A DNA stretch of 55,618 bases from Caldibacillus thermoamylovorans (GCF_000751775.1 NZ_CCRF01000103.1:1-55618), one strand, 5' to 3'. Numbered from the stretch's first letter, positions 36,919-45,466 are shown. The notes: a model not told the origin generated them from the letters alone. Numbers and translations are program-made.

Positions 36919-37224
36919 TTATAAACTATTGGCCCTTCGTATTGCTTTTTCCTGAGCCTTTTTGTATTCCTTTGCAGCTTTTTTCAATACTTCCGCATAG
37001 GACTCTAAATATTTGGTAAAAGCTTTTGTTGTTGAATCATTATCATCTAATGTATTCCATTGGGTCAAAAAATTATCGTAATCTTTTCCGCTCCAGAACG
37101 CTTTTAAGGTTGTTACTTCATTTGTTGCTTTGGTCATATAATTTTTTTGCTTATCCAGATAGGTTTCAATTGTAGCAGCAGTCTTTTCTAATTCGTTATA
37201 ATTCACTTTAATATACGAACTCAC
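36919..37224 (-). CDS. WXG100-family protein (partner/chaperone of the lipase effector)
   Basis: 101 residues, GTG start after AAGGGGGGAG. A two-helix hairpin protein with the turn motif WSG (FWSGKDYDNF, about 43-52) and very Lys-rich second helix ending EKAIRRANSL. It lacks the LADAFK tail of the two other full-length members. It lies directly downstream of another WXG100 gene and of the lipase effector, hence probably helps target that effector to EssC. Could instead be a secreted structural WXG100 protein. Confidence 0.82.
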   Translation of the reverse strand: MSSYIKVNYNELEKTAATIETYLDKQKNYMTKATNEVTTLKAFWSGKDYDNFLTQWNTLDDNDSTTKAFTKYLESYAEVLKKAAKEYKKAQEKAIRRANSL

Positions 37225-37242
37225 GGCTCTCCCCCCTTTGAT

Positions 37243-37548
37243 CTACTTAAAGGCATCGGCTAAAGATTCGTTTGCTTTCTCTGTTTTTTGATAATCAGGA
37301 GAAACTTGTTGCATAAGTATTTTAGAAAAATCATTGACAACCTGATATCTGGCATCACTATATTGATCTCTAAAATTATAAAATTTTCCAATTACTGTTT
37401 TGCCCGCTTGACTGTTCCAGCTTGAATCAAGTTTCCGAATTGCCGTTTCTACATCTGCAAAATCATCCTTAATCCGATTATTGATTTCGCGAATTTTCAC
37501 CGCCGTCTTTTCGACCATATCCGTGTTAATAACAATTTTTTCACCCAT
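37243..37548 (-). CDS. WXG100-like protein with WNS turn
   Basis: 101 residues, ATG after AGGCGGGG. Helical hairpin with a degenerate turn, SWNSQAG instead of WXG, and the C-terminal signal YQKTE (YxxxE) followed by ANESLADAFK. The same LADAFK ending appears in the WXG100 protein at 48418-48723, so the two share ancestry or a shared partner. Position between effector and second WXG100 gene suggests an effector-targeting dimer. Confidence 0.82.
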   Translation of the reverse strand: MGEKIVINTDMVEKTAVKIREINNRIKDDFADVETAIRKLDSSWNSQAGKTVIGKFYNFRDQYSDARYQVVNDFSKILMQQVSPDYQKTEKANESLADAFK

Positions 37549-37616
37549 ATAACCCCGCCTTTACATTGTTTAATTTTCCTTAATTAACATACCTTCCATA
37601 GTTTTTTTCTAGTAAA

Positions 37617-37847
37617 CTAGTTTTCTTCACGTACCTTAGAAGTATCAACACGCCCGAGATAATATTGTGCATTTTCACATTGATCAATGAAGTCCCGAAT
37701 TCTTCTTGCACAAACCTCACTGCCAATCCCTTCAAAATCCCTTGAGATACCGGATGCAATACTCTCCAACTCATGAATAATGCTTCTCAACTCTCTTTGA
37801 AGACTACCTAAGCTAGCCACAAAGCTCCCCCCCATCATAAAATCCAT
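37617..37847 (-). CDS. Small helical protein next to the lipase effector
   Basis: 76 residues from the ATG at 37847, six bases after AGGTG. Mostly helical (SLQRELRSIIHELESI, then ARRIRDFIDQCENAQYYL) with a Gly-containing turn (DFEGIGSE) in the middle, as in minimal WXG100-like hairpins but without Trp. It begins 25 bases after the effector stop. In S. aureus, lipase TslA needs two small helical partners (TlaA/TlaB) encoded nearby; this and its neighbours may be the equivalents. That link is inference. Confidence 0.65.
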   Translation of the reverse strand: MDFMMGGSFVASLGSLQRELRSIIHELESIASGISRDFEGIGSEVCARRIRDFIDQCENAQYYLGRVDTSKVREEN

Positions 37848-37872
37848 TATTTTCACCTACGCATCTTGCAAC

Positions 37873-38246
37873 TTACACTTGTTCCATAATATTCCGTTCG
37901 GCCTTTTCAAAAGCCTCTGCTGTATCCTCCAGGTAGTTTATGTAAAATTTTAGTTTCATAGAGTTTGGCAATCGATTTGCTCGGATAATATCTAGTAAAT
38001 CAAGAAAACCGTTTGTAAAATATAAGGAATTCATGTCTGCGTCAAGATTTTGGAGTCGCTTGCGTACATTTTCTAACCGCTCGGCATAATGTCTTAACTT
38101 ATCTGTATTTACTTCAATAACTGGTGTTGCGACGGCATAACCGTATGATTTCATTACATGATTAAACCAGTCTCGAATCTGTGAAACTTTCGTGCTCATA
38201 AAGTCAATGAGTTGGTTAATTTTATCGTTCGTCCATTTGAATGCTT
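37873..38246 (-). repeat. Effector C-terminal DNA repeat, copy 1
   Basis: The 3' end of effector 1 is almost identical at DNA level to 45093-45466 (only a handful of differences in about 370 bases), whereas the rest of the two genes has diverged clearly. It encodes the presumed targeting region. Points to recent recombination or gene conversion. Confidence 0.9.
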
Positions 38247-39441
38247 TACCAAAACCCTTGCCTATTTCCTTTGCTAATTCAAGGACTGTTTCTATAAAAA
38301 CTTCCATGTCTGCACCTCTAGTTACCAGTAAATATATAGCTGCAACGGCTAAAGTTATCGAACCAGCCAAAGCTAATGTTGCCGAGAATATCGCTTGCGG
38401 ACCGGCCACTATTAAAAAAGTTGTTACTCCGAGAGCAACTCCTCCAATAAGTACTGCTTTTACCAATTTATTGTCTGAAACCCAAGCGGATACAATCAGT
38501 ACACCACCAAAAACATCGACAAGGACATTTCCCAATTTTTCCGGTAAAGTGTCTACAAACTCCGTAAACTTACCTACAGTGTATTCGTATTTACTCTTTT
38601 CCCCGCGGTAAGCTTTTCCCGATGGATCAAATTTCAGATTTTCCGTTGAATGCTCCATGATTGCAAAATTAACTATCTTATCAAAAATTCCATCCTTTTT
38701 CTTCGTTGCTAATGTTTCACAGTAAATTCCCGGTACCGGCTCAAGAATACTTCCAACCACGCTCCATTGGTAGTGCCGGAAGTTATCGTCCAAAACTTGG
38801 TTCATTACGTCGATTTGCTCTTTATAATGTTCAAAGTATTCCTTAGAAAAACCCGGTCCATCGAAATTAACACTTTGCCGGACTCGAGGGAAGATGTTTT
38901 CATAAAAAGTCGACATAATAGTTCCATGCACCGATAAATTCCCACCTAAGGAATGACCGGTAAACGCAATATTGTCATATTTTGTTATATAGTCACTCTC
39001 ATTGATTTCCGCCAAAAATTCATTTACCTTTTGTTGTTGCTTAGTTAAGGTCGAATTAACCAACGCTAAATCCGCATTCACCCAATCTTGTTTAACATGT
39101 TGCAGATCAAGAATATCCTCACTTCCACGAAAAGAAACGATATGTCCGTCACCTGTGTCAATGACGATGCCGTAAAAGCCGGTTTGACCTTCTTCATTAT
39201 CATTTTTGTAATCTGCAATTTTCCATTTATTATTGTTTATTGCTTCAATCTTCTCTATTTTCTCTATGACTTTCTCGTAATGCTTGACATCCTTAGAACT
39301 TAAATTTTCATGATTATGGTGAATTATATATTTTATAGCTTCAGCAACGGTCACTTCCCCTTCTAGCTGTTCCAATGCTACATGAAAGTCCATGTAAGCA
39401 AGATCAGTAGCTATTTTTAATTCCTCATCAGAATAAACCAA
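37873..39441 (-). CDS. Type VII lipase-like effector 1 (alpha/beta hydrolase with C-terminal WXG100-like targeting region)
   Basis: 522 residues, TTG start one base after the stop of the upstream lipoprotein; its ribosome site AAGGAGGAG lies inside that gene. Residues 1-270 form a DUF2974/lipase-3-like hydrolase: nucleophile S164 in GHSLGG, likely acid D194 in NFDGPG and H264 in MEHSTENL. A hydrophobic segment (about 325-375) could insert into a membrane. The last 121 residues include IEVNTDKL, like the start of WXG100 proteins, and are helical: probably the secretion signal. This N-toxin/C-signal order is 'reverse' to LXG toxins and like S. aureus TslA. The C-terminal 121 residues differ from effector 2 at only two positions. 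Substrate (phospholipid) is inferred. Confidence 0.85.
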   Translation of the reverse strand: MVYSDEELKIATDLAYMDFHVALEQLEGEVTVAEAIKYIIHHNHENLSSKDVKHYEKVIEKIEKIEAINNNKWKIADYKNDNEEGQTGFYGIVIDTGDGHIVSFRGSEDILDLQHVKQDWVNADLALVNSTLTKQQQKVNEFLAEINESDYITKYDNIAFTGHSLGGNLSVHGTIMSTFYENIFPRVRQSVNFDGPGFSKEYFEHYKEQIDVMNQVLDDNFRHYQWSVVGSILEPVPGIYCETLATKKKDGIFDKIVNFAIMEHSTENLKFDPSGKAYRGEKSKYEYTVGKFTEFVDTLPEKLGNVLVDVFGGVLIVSAWVSDNKLVKAVLIGGVALGVTTFLIVAGPQAIFSATLALAGSITLAVAAIYLLVTRGADMEVFIETVLELAKEIGKGFGKAFKWTNDKINQLIDFMSTKVSQIRDWFNHVMKSYGYAVATPVIEVNTDKLRHYAERLENVRKRLQNLDADMNSLYFTNGFLDLLDIIRANRLPNSMKLKFYINYLEDTAEAFEKAERNIMEQV

Positions 39442-39442
39442 G

Positions 39443-40180
39443 TTACTCTCCTCCTTGGAGCAGTTGATCTAATTCATGCTCACTCAAGTTTACACTATCC
39501 TTTTTAACTGAAAATTTAAAATTACTCAGTGTGTTTTTATCTTCAAACCAACTATTACTGACCTCAGGAAGTCGAGAAAAATCCTCAATGACCTCATCAT
39601 AACTTTCTTCCGGTATTACCCAGATATTTGCTCGCAAGTCAATATTTTGAATATCATTAAAAGTCCTTTGGAATGCGTTAGTAAGAGCAACACCTGTATT
39701 ATTTGGGCTTTCTTTAACTACTATATATCCACCAAAGAATTCAGGTTTATGTTTTGCAATATAATCATCTAGGGAGATACCTACTTCTATTTCACCTGTA
39801 TCGATAGTGCTAAATGCTATCATTAAGCTTTTTGCAGTTATTCCTTCACTTTCTAAGTTGCTATTCAGCATATCTTCAAGCTGTTTTGATACTAGAACAC
39901 CCGCATAATTATCAGAAATTATTTCACCTTTTGTGTTCATTTTTGCAGAGAATACAACACCCGAATCCACTGCTTTAACATTTGCCTTAACATAATCATT
40001 CGTCATGGTTCCATATCTATTTCCGAGTGCAAGGACTTCAAACGTACCTCCGTACATTTCAGATAGTTTTTCTTCAATTTGTTTTGCATGGATTTTATTT
40101 AGACTCTCACAACCCATTAAACTTAATATTGATATCATCACAATCAGCAACCTCGCTTTTTTTCCTAGTTTTTTTACCAT
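39443..40180 (-). CDS. Lipoprotein, probable immunity protein of effector 1 (type A)
   Basis: 245 residues with lipobox LSLMGC. After the Cys comes the type A opening SLNKIHAKQIEEKLSEMYGG, then a conserved core (FEVLALGNRYGTMTNDYVKA, then NTKGEI) and the tail LLQGGE. It is one of eight paralogues in the locus. It ends one base before effector 1, and its GGA GGA codons form the effector's ribosome site, so both are made together. A membrane-exposed lipoprotein next to a secreted lipase is the layout of TslA and its lipoprotein inhibitor TilA. Immunity function is inferred; fold unknown, possibly cystatin-like. Confidence 0.8.
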   Translation of the reverse strand: MVKKLGKKARLLIVMISILSLMGCESLNKIHAKQIEEKLSEMYGGTFEVLALGNRYGTMTNDYVKANVKAVDSGVVFSAKMNTKGEIISDNYAGVLVSKQLEDMLNSNLESEGITAKSLMIAFSTIDTGEIEVGISLDDYIAKHKPEFFGGYIVVKESPNNTGVALTNAFQRTFNDIQNIDLRANIWVIPEESYDEVIEDFSRLPEVSNSWFEDKNTLSNFKFSVKKDSVNLSEHELDQLLQGGE

Positions 40181-40309
40181 TCTTACTCTCCTGTTCTGTT
40201 ACTAAATTTACTTATAATGGAATTAAGTAACATATGTTTGCTAAAGTAATGTATTATTGCATTTTAAAAGATCTATTTTGGAAAAATCCATTTACCTTTT
40301 TCTGCTACC

Positions 40310-40628
40310 CTAGTAATGTTTGTCAAATTTATTTATTTCTAAATCTGAATTCCCTAGTTTTGGACAGCTTTGCGGATCAAGAATATTTCATTTCCACAAA
40401 AAGAAACGCTGACCGTTACTTCTATCAATGACAATTTTGTAAAACCCAAATTTATCCTCATTATTATTATAGTTGACCAACGTCCGAATTTCATCGATTT
40501 TTCTAAATAATTGATAATATTTCATTTAGCATTTGAATTATTTTCCTCTATTTGAATTTGGATTTTGAAACCTGGATACATTAAGCTAATTCAGTAGCAT
40601 AACGCAACTGTTCATCAGTATAAGTCAA
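40310..40628 (-). pseudogene. Remnant of a third lipase effector
   Basis: Translation of the minus strand gives (M)TYTDEQLRYATELA then a stop, clearly matching the effector start M-YSDEELKIATDLA. Further on, in changing frames, RKIDEIR, GFYKIVIDRSNG and ILDPQ...NSDLEIN match the same region of effectors 1 and 2 (GFYGIVIDTGDG, ILDLQ...NADLAL). The TTG start (40628) follows the usual lipoprotein tail. The hydrolase core with the Ser and the targeting region are gone. Confidence 0.75.
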
Positions 40629-41362
40629 GCCACTCTCCTCCTTTGAGTAGATTATTTAATTTACTCTCATCGATGTTTACACCCTTTGCTGTTACTGAAA
40701 ATTGAAATGAACCAATTGTGTTTTTATCTTTAAACCAACTATTGCTAACATCAGGAAGTTTTACGAACTCCGATATAACCTCATCATAACTTTCTTCTGC
40801 TATCACCCACACATTGGCCTGCAATGGAGTGTTTTGCAATTCCTCGAAACTTTCTTGGAATGCCTTCGTAAGAGCTGAACCTGTATTATTATTACTTTCC
40901 TTAATTACTAGATAACCTGAAAAATACTCTGGTTTATAGGTAGAAATATAATCGGACAATTTCATATTGGGTTTTAAATAACTAACATCCTCCACGCCAA
41001 AGCCAAAGGTTAGGCTGTCAGCAGTTATTCCTCCGTCTGCTAAATTTTTATTTAAAATATTTTCTACTTGAGTGTTCATTGCCCTTCCCGGATAATTACT
41101 TGAGACAATTTTTCCTTTTGTATTCATTTGACATTCAAACACAACATCCGTTTTTTTTTGACTTCACAAAAGCTGTTACCGTATCATTGGTCAATGTCCC
41201 AAATCTGTTGCCCAGTGCGAGGACTTTAAATTTCTCCCCTTCATACATTTCGGATAGTTTTTCTTCAATTTGTTTTGCTTGGATTTTATTTAGACTTCCA
41301 CAACCCGTTAAACTTAATATTAATATTGCCATAAGGAGGGATTTTCCTAGTTTTATTAACAT
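40615..41362 (-). pseudogene. Type A lipoprotein interrupted by a frameshift in a poly-A tract
   Basis: ATG at 41362 after AAAGGAGG; lipobox LSLTGC. The reading frame breaks at 41151-41159, where the minus strand has nine A residues; the close paralogue at 42426-43157 has eight and stays in frame through FVKSKKTDVVFECQMNT. The remainder, 40615-41142, continues in the other frame with full similarity (FECQMNTKGKIV). The usual stop after LLKGGE is also changed (TAA to TGG), adding five residues. It may be inactive, or expressed by slippage on the A run. Confidence 0.8.
41151..41159 (-). repeat. Nine-base homopolymer at the frameshift
   Basis: T9 on the plus strand (A9 in the mRNA). The intact paralogue has T8 at the same place, so one inserted base explains the frameshift. 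Homopolymers of this length are prone to replication and polymerase slippage. Confidence 0.85.
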
Positions 41363-41511
41363 TCCCTGCCTCCTTTTTGTCATGGAAATTTATAATAATA
41401 GGTATTAAAGTAATATAGGTTAAAAATATATGTATTATTGCGTATTAGGAAGATTCTTATTCTAAAGATCATTTATCTTTTTATACTAACTCCTGAAAAA
41501 CTGTCACATTA

Positions 41512-42261
41512 CTACTGAAATTTTTTATCTCCACCTTGGAGCAGTTGATTTAACTCATTCTCATCGATGTCCGCACCCTTTGAATTAACAAAAACCAGAA
41601 AGTTACTTAGTGTATCTTTATCATCAAACCAACTATTGTCTACATCAGAAAGCTGAGAAAAATCCGTCGCAATTTTATCAAAATTTTCTTTCGGTATAAC
41701 CCAGACATTTATACGTATCTCAATATTTTGAACCGCATGAACCGTATCTTGCAACGCCTTCGTAAGAGCAGCACCTGTATTATTTGGACTTTCTTTAACT
41801 ACTATATATCCACCAAAGAAGTCAGGTTTATGTTTAGCAATATAATCATCTAAGGAGGTACCTATTTCTATTTCACCTGCATCGACATTACCAAATCCTG
41901 TCATAAAACTCTTAACGGTAATACCCTCGCTTTCCAACTTACTATTCAACATCTCCTCAAGCTGTTTAGATACTAATGTGCCTGCATAATTATCAGCTAA
42001 TATTTCCCCTTTTGGACTCATTTTGGCAGAAAATACAACGTCTGAATCTACCGCTTTTACATCTGCTTGTACATAATCATTTGTCATTGTTCCATATCGA
42101 TTTCCGAGTGCAAGCACTTCAAATGTTCCCCCATACTTTTCTGTTAATGCTTTTTCTATTCGCTCTGCAGTATACTTATCTAGATATCTGCATCCCATTA
42201 ATAATAAGATTGACATGATAATGAGAATCACACCTACCTTTCTACCTAGTTTTTTAAACAC
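41512..42261 (-). CDS. Lipoprotein, probable immunity protein (type B)
   Basis: 249 residues, GTG start after AAAGGAGGAT; lipobox LLLMGC. Type B opening DKYTAERIEKALTEKYGG, then the shared core (FEVLALGNRYGTMTNDYVQA, PKGEILADNYAG). The tail is LLQGGDKKFQ: the ancestral end LLQGGD is extended because the stop after it has been lost. No effector start is recognisable downstream. Exposed on the outer membrane leaflet; role as an orphan immunity protein is inferred from paralogues that adjoin lipase genes. Confidence 0.75.
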   Translation of the reverse strand: MFKKLGRKVGVILIIMSILLLMGCRYLDKYTAERIEKALTEKYGGTFEVLALGNRYGTMTNDYVQADVKAVDSDVVFSAKMSPKGEILADNYAGTLVSKQLEEMLNSKLESEGITVKSFMTGFGNVDAGEIEIGTSLDDYIAKHKPDFFGGYIVVKESPNNTGAALTKALQDTVHAVQNIEIRINVWVIPKENFDKIATDFSQLSDVDNSWFDDKDTLSNFLVFVNSKGADIDENELNQLLQGGDKKFQ

Positions 42262-42371
42262 TTTTATCCTCCTTTTCCATTCGATAATATATGTTGCAAC
42301 AGAAAAGTAATTCTTATATTGTTATTTGTTTTAATCTGGTAATTGGAAATACATTTTATTTGTTCTTGTTT

Positions 42372-42424
42372 TGAACTACGATCTAGTTTAGTAGCTTTTG
42401 GTTCTCAATCAGAAAAAACCTCAC
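42372..42424 (-). pseudogene. Decayed effector start (stub)
   Basis: Right after the lipoprotein stop, the minus strand reads FSD-stop-EPKATKLD, similar to the effector start YSDEELKIATDLA. Short and broken, so only suggestive alone; supported by the same pattern after other lipoproteins of the array. Confidence 0.35.
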
Positions 42425-42425
42425 T

Positions 42426-43157
42426 TCATTTTCCTCCTTGGAGAAGTTTACCTATTTCACTTTCATTCATATTTAGACCGTCATTTGTAATTGATAATTT
42501 CAGAAAACTAATTGTTTCCTTTTCTTCAAACCAACTATTACTAATATCGGGTAATTTGGTAAACTCACCTATTAAATCATCATAGTTTTCTTTTGAAATA
42601 ATCCAAACATTTACCTGCAATGGCGTATTTAGAAGGTCCTCGTGTGTTTTTCTTAATCCGTTTAAAAATGCATCTCCTGAAAGATTTTCATTTTCCTTTA
42701 AAACTAAATATCCGGAAACATACTCTGGAGAATAGTCTGATATATAGTCACTCGGTTCCATATTTAAATTTAGCGTAGTAATATCTTTCCCTCCGAATAT
42801 AAATAAGAGACTTTCAGACGTAATTCCTTGTTTTTTTAGGTTTTCTTTAAGAAGAACTTCAATTTTAGTTTCGATTAATCTACCTTTATAGTTATTTGAA
42901 ACAATTTCCCCATCTGTATTCATTTGACATTCAAACACAACATCCGTTTTTTTTGACTTCACAAAGGCTGTTACCGTATCATTGGTCAATGTCCCAAATC
43001 TGTTGCCCAGTGCAAGAACTTCAAATTTCTCCCCGTCATACATTTCGGATAGTTTTTCTTCAATTTGTTTTGCTTGCATTTTATTTAGACTTCCACAACC
43101 CGTTAAACTTAATATTAATATTGCCATAAGGAGGGATTTTCCTAGTTTTATTAACAT
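42426..43157 (-). CDS. Lipoprotein, probable immunity protein (type A, divergent middle)
   Basis: 243 residues from the ATG at 43157 after AAAGGAGG (an ATG 21 bases upstream lies before that site). Lipobox LSLTGC and opening SLNKMQAKQIEEKLSEMY. The first 80 residues are nearly identical to the frameshifted paralogue at 40615-41362, but the centre and end have diverged (KKQGITSESLLFIFGGKD, NENLSGDAF). Tail LLQGGK with the embedded GGAGGA ribosome site. Followed by a decayed effector start. Mosaic similarity suggests recombination among array members. Confidence 0.75.
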   Translation of the reverse strand: MLIKLGKSLLMAILILSLTGCGSLNKMQAKQIEEKLSEMYDGEKFEVLALGNRFGTLTNDTVTAFVKSKKTDVVFECQMNTDGEIVSNNYKGRLIETKIEVLLKENLKKQGITSESLLFIFGGKDITTLNLNMEPSDYISDYSPEYVSGYLVLKENENLSGDAFLNGLRKTHEDLLNTPLQVNVWIISKENYDDLIGEFTKLPDISNSWFEEKETISFLKLSITNDGLNMNESEIGKLLQGGK

Positions 43158-43270
43158 TCCCTGCCTCCTTTTTGTCATGGAAATTTGTTTTTAATAATGG
43201 ATATTGGTGTAATACAAATTTATTAAGAATTTTGTATCATTGCGTATTTAGAAGATTCCTTTTATAACGA

Positions 43271-43375
43271 TCATTTACCTTTGCTAATACATGAAAAACT
43301 TTCAAATACTACCGGATTTTTCCCGGCTTCATAAGAGGTACCTATACGCAAATCAGTGCCTGTATAACTAGTCAA
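43271..43375 (-). pseudogene. Possible effector stub after a type B lipoprotein
   Basis: A TTG at 43375 stands at the position where effectors begin (after the GGAGGA of the lipoprotein tail) and opens a 34-codon frame starting MTSYTGTDLRIGTSYEAG. Only the spacing and the first residues resemble effector starts, so the relation is weak. Confidence 0.3.
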
Positions 43376-44111
43376 GTTTAACTCCTCCTTGGAGCAGTTT
43401 ATTTAGTTCATTCTCATCTGGGCTTACACTATCTGTTTCAATTGAAAATTTAAAACTACTCAGTGTCTCTTTATCATCAAACCAACTATTATCTATATCA
43501 GGGAGTTGGGACATTTCTGCAACAATCTCATCATAATTTTCTTCAGGTATTATCCAGACGTTTGCCCTTAGTTCTATATTTTGAATCTCATTGAATGTTT
43601 TTTGAAATGCATTCGTTAATGCTGCACCCGTATTATTTGGGCTTTCTTTTATTACTAAATAACCAGCAAATAGATAAGGTTTATATTTAGAAATAAACTC
43701 ATTTAAGGGTGTACCTAATTCTACTTCACTTGTGTTTGACTTACTAAATCCAGACATCATACTCTTCGCTGTTATCCCTTCACTTTCTAAATTACTATTA
43801 AGCATCTTTTCAAGTTGACTTAAAACTGTTTTACTAATGTAATTATCTACCAATATTTCCCCTTTTGGGCTCATTTTGGCTGAAAATACAATGTCTGAGT
43901 CAACAGCTTTAACATTTGCTTGTACATAATCATTTGTCATTGTTCCATATCTATTTCCGAGTGCGAGGACTTCAAATGTTCCTCCATACTTTTCTGTTAA
44001 TCCTTTTTCTATTCTCTCAGCGGTATATTTATCATTACCGCACCCCATTAATCCTAATATTGACATGATAATGAGAATCACACCTGCCTTTTTGCATAGT
44101 ATTTTATTCAT
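43368..44111 (-). CDS. Lipoprotein, probable immunity protein (type B)
   Basis: 247 residues from the ATG at 44111, seven bases after AGGAGG (a TTG at 44117 is too close). Lipobox LGLMGC, opening NDKYTAERIEKGLTEKYGG and the common core. The tail LLQGGVKLD runs past the ancestral end because the stop is lost, entering the place of a former effector start. Its upstream DNA (to about 44278) closely matches that of the lipoprotein at 46642-47376, showing duplication of whole units. Confidence 0.75.
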   Translation of the reverse strand: MNKILCKKAGVILIIMSILGLMGCGNDKYTAERIEKGLTEKYGGTFEVLALGNRYGTMTNDYVQANVKAVDSDIVFSAKMSPKGEILVDNYISKTVLSQLEKMLNSNLESEGITAKSMMSGFSKSNTSEVELGTPLNEFISKYKPYLFAGYLVIKESPNNTGAALTNAFQKTFNEIQNIELRANVWIIPEENYDEIVAEMSQLPDIDNSWFDDKETLSSFKFSIETDSVSPDENELNKLLQGGVKLD

Positions 44112-44278
44112 TGTCAATCCTCCTATTCCAATCCGGGAGTAAATTTTACTATTATGATAGTTAATTACATATTGTTAATTACCTAAAACGGTAAATGATT
44201 TACATTTTAGCGATTCTTTAAAGTTTCACATATGCATGATTAGTATCTTCCTTTAATTTTTCAACAGAATAGGTCAAA
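44112..44278 (-). repeat. Duplicated inter-lipoprotein segment, copy 1
   Basis: This segment and 47377-47545 share long blocks such as CCAATCCGGGAGTAAAT, ACATATTGTTA and AAAACGGTAAATGA, and both end with an effector stub. It holds the leader of the type B lipoprotein plus the stub. Shows that a lipoprotein-stub-leader unit was copied within the array. Confidence 0.8.
44218..44277 (-). pseudogene. Effector stub: 19-codon remnant after a type A lipoprotein
   Basis: TTG start one base or so after the lipoprotein stop, reading MTYSVEKLKEDTNHAYVKL then stop, comparable to MVYSDEELKIATDLAYMDF of the intact effectors. The rest of the effector gene is missing. The ribosome site in the lipoprotein tail is intact, so the short peptide could still be translated. 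Confidence 0.6.
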
Positions 44279-45016
44279 TTACTTTCCCCCTTGAAAAAGT
44301 TGATTTATTTCATACTCAGCCATTTTCACACCATCTGTACTCATAACAAATTTAAAATAATTGAGTGTATTTTTATCATCAAACCAACTATTATCTATAT
44401 CAGGGAGTTGGGACATTTCCACAACAATCTCATCATAATTTTTTTCAGGTATTATCCAGACGTTTGCTACTAACTCAATGTTTTTGATTGTGTCAAATGT
44501 CTTTTGGAATGCATTAATAAAAGCTGCCCCTGTATTATTTGGGCTTTCTTTCACTACTAAATAACCACCAAATGAGTCAGGTTTATGTTTAGCAATATAG
44601 TCATCTAAGGACATGCCTACCTCTATTTCTCCTGTATCTGTACTGACTATTCCTTGCATCATGCTTGAACCTGAAATTCCTTCACTTTCCAAATTTTTAT
44701 TGAGTAGCTCTTCAAGTTGCCTTGAAACTTTTCTAATTGCATAACCATCAGCTATTATCTCGCCTTTTGTGTTCATCTTTGCCGAAAATACAACACCCGA
44801 GTCAACCTCTTTAACATATGCCTTTACATAATCATTCGTCCTTGTCCCAAATCTGTTGCCCAGTGCAAGGACTTCAAACGTACCTCCGTACATTTCAGAT
44901 AGTTTTTCTTCAATTTGTTTTGCTTGAATTTTATTTAGACTTCCACAACCCATTAAACTTAATATTGATACTGCCATAAGGAGGAACGTTGCTTTTTTTC
45001 CTAGTTTTATTAACAT
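44279..45016 (-). CDS. Lipoprotein, probable immunity protein (type A)
   Basis: 245 residues, ATG after AAAAGGAGGG. Lipobox LSLMGC; opening SLNKIQAKQIEEKLSEMYGG; core FEVLALGNRFGTRTNDYVKA; tail LFQGGK. Its C-terminal half is nearly identical to that of the type B lipoprotein at 46642-47376 (NTGAAFINAFQKTFDTIKNI and after), although their N-terminal halves belong to different types, a clear mosaic. It lies 76 bases downstream of effector 2. Likely immunity to a lipase effector; inferred. Confidence 0.78.
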   Translation of the reverse strand: MLIKLGKKATFLLMAVSILSLMGCGSLNKIQAKQIEEKLSEMYGGTFEVLALGNRFGTRTNDYVKAYVKEVDSGVVFSAKMNTKGEIIADGYAIRKVSRQLEELLNKNLESEGISGSSMMQGIVSTDTGEIEVGMSLDDYIAKHKPDSFGGYLVVKESPNNTGAAFINAFQKTFDTIKNIELVANVWIIPEKNYDEIVVEMSQLPDIDNSWFDDKNTLNYFKFVMSTDGVKMAEYEINQLFQGGK

Positions 45017-45092
45017 TCCTTCCCTCCTTTTCTGACACTAAAATTTATTTGTCATAATTGCAATATTTAGAGAAGAGTACAACAATACTGTT

Positions 45093-45466
45093 TTAGACTT
45101 GTTCCATAATATTCCGTTCGGCCTTTTCAAAAGCCTCTGCTGTGTCCTCCAGGTAGTTTATGCAAAATTTTAGTTTCATAGAGTTTGGCAATCGATTTGC
45201 TCGGATAATATCTAGTAAATCAAGAAAACCGTTTGTAAAATATAAGGAATTCATGTCTGCGTCAAGATTTTGGAGTCGCTTGCGTACATTTTCTAACCGC
45301 TCGGCATATTGTCTTAACTTATCTGTATTTACTTCAATAACTGGTGTTGCGACGGCATAACCGTATGATTTCATTACATGATTAAACCAGTCTCGAATCT
45401 GTGAAACTTTCGTGCTCATAAAGTCAATGAGTTGGTTAATTTTATCGTTCGTCCATTTAAGTGCAT
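45093..45466 (-). repeat. Effector C-terminal DNA repeat, copy 2
   Basis: Near-identical to 37873-38246 at nucleotide level. Identity stops abruptly at the codon before KWTNDK, giving a sharp border between a swapped or converted targeting module and diverged toxin parts. Confidence 0.9.

Noticed and set aside
36897-36919. An EssB gene among the small open frames
   Set aside because: No frame with EssB length and layout other than the active kinase is present; the faint EssB likeness of the FHA protein N-terminus is recorded only as a possibility.
37580-37774. A 64-residue frame overlapping the small helical gene
   Set aside because: Overlaps 37617-37847 in another frame and lacks a ribosome site; the helical protein is better supported by its AGGTG site and operon spacing.
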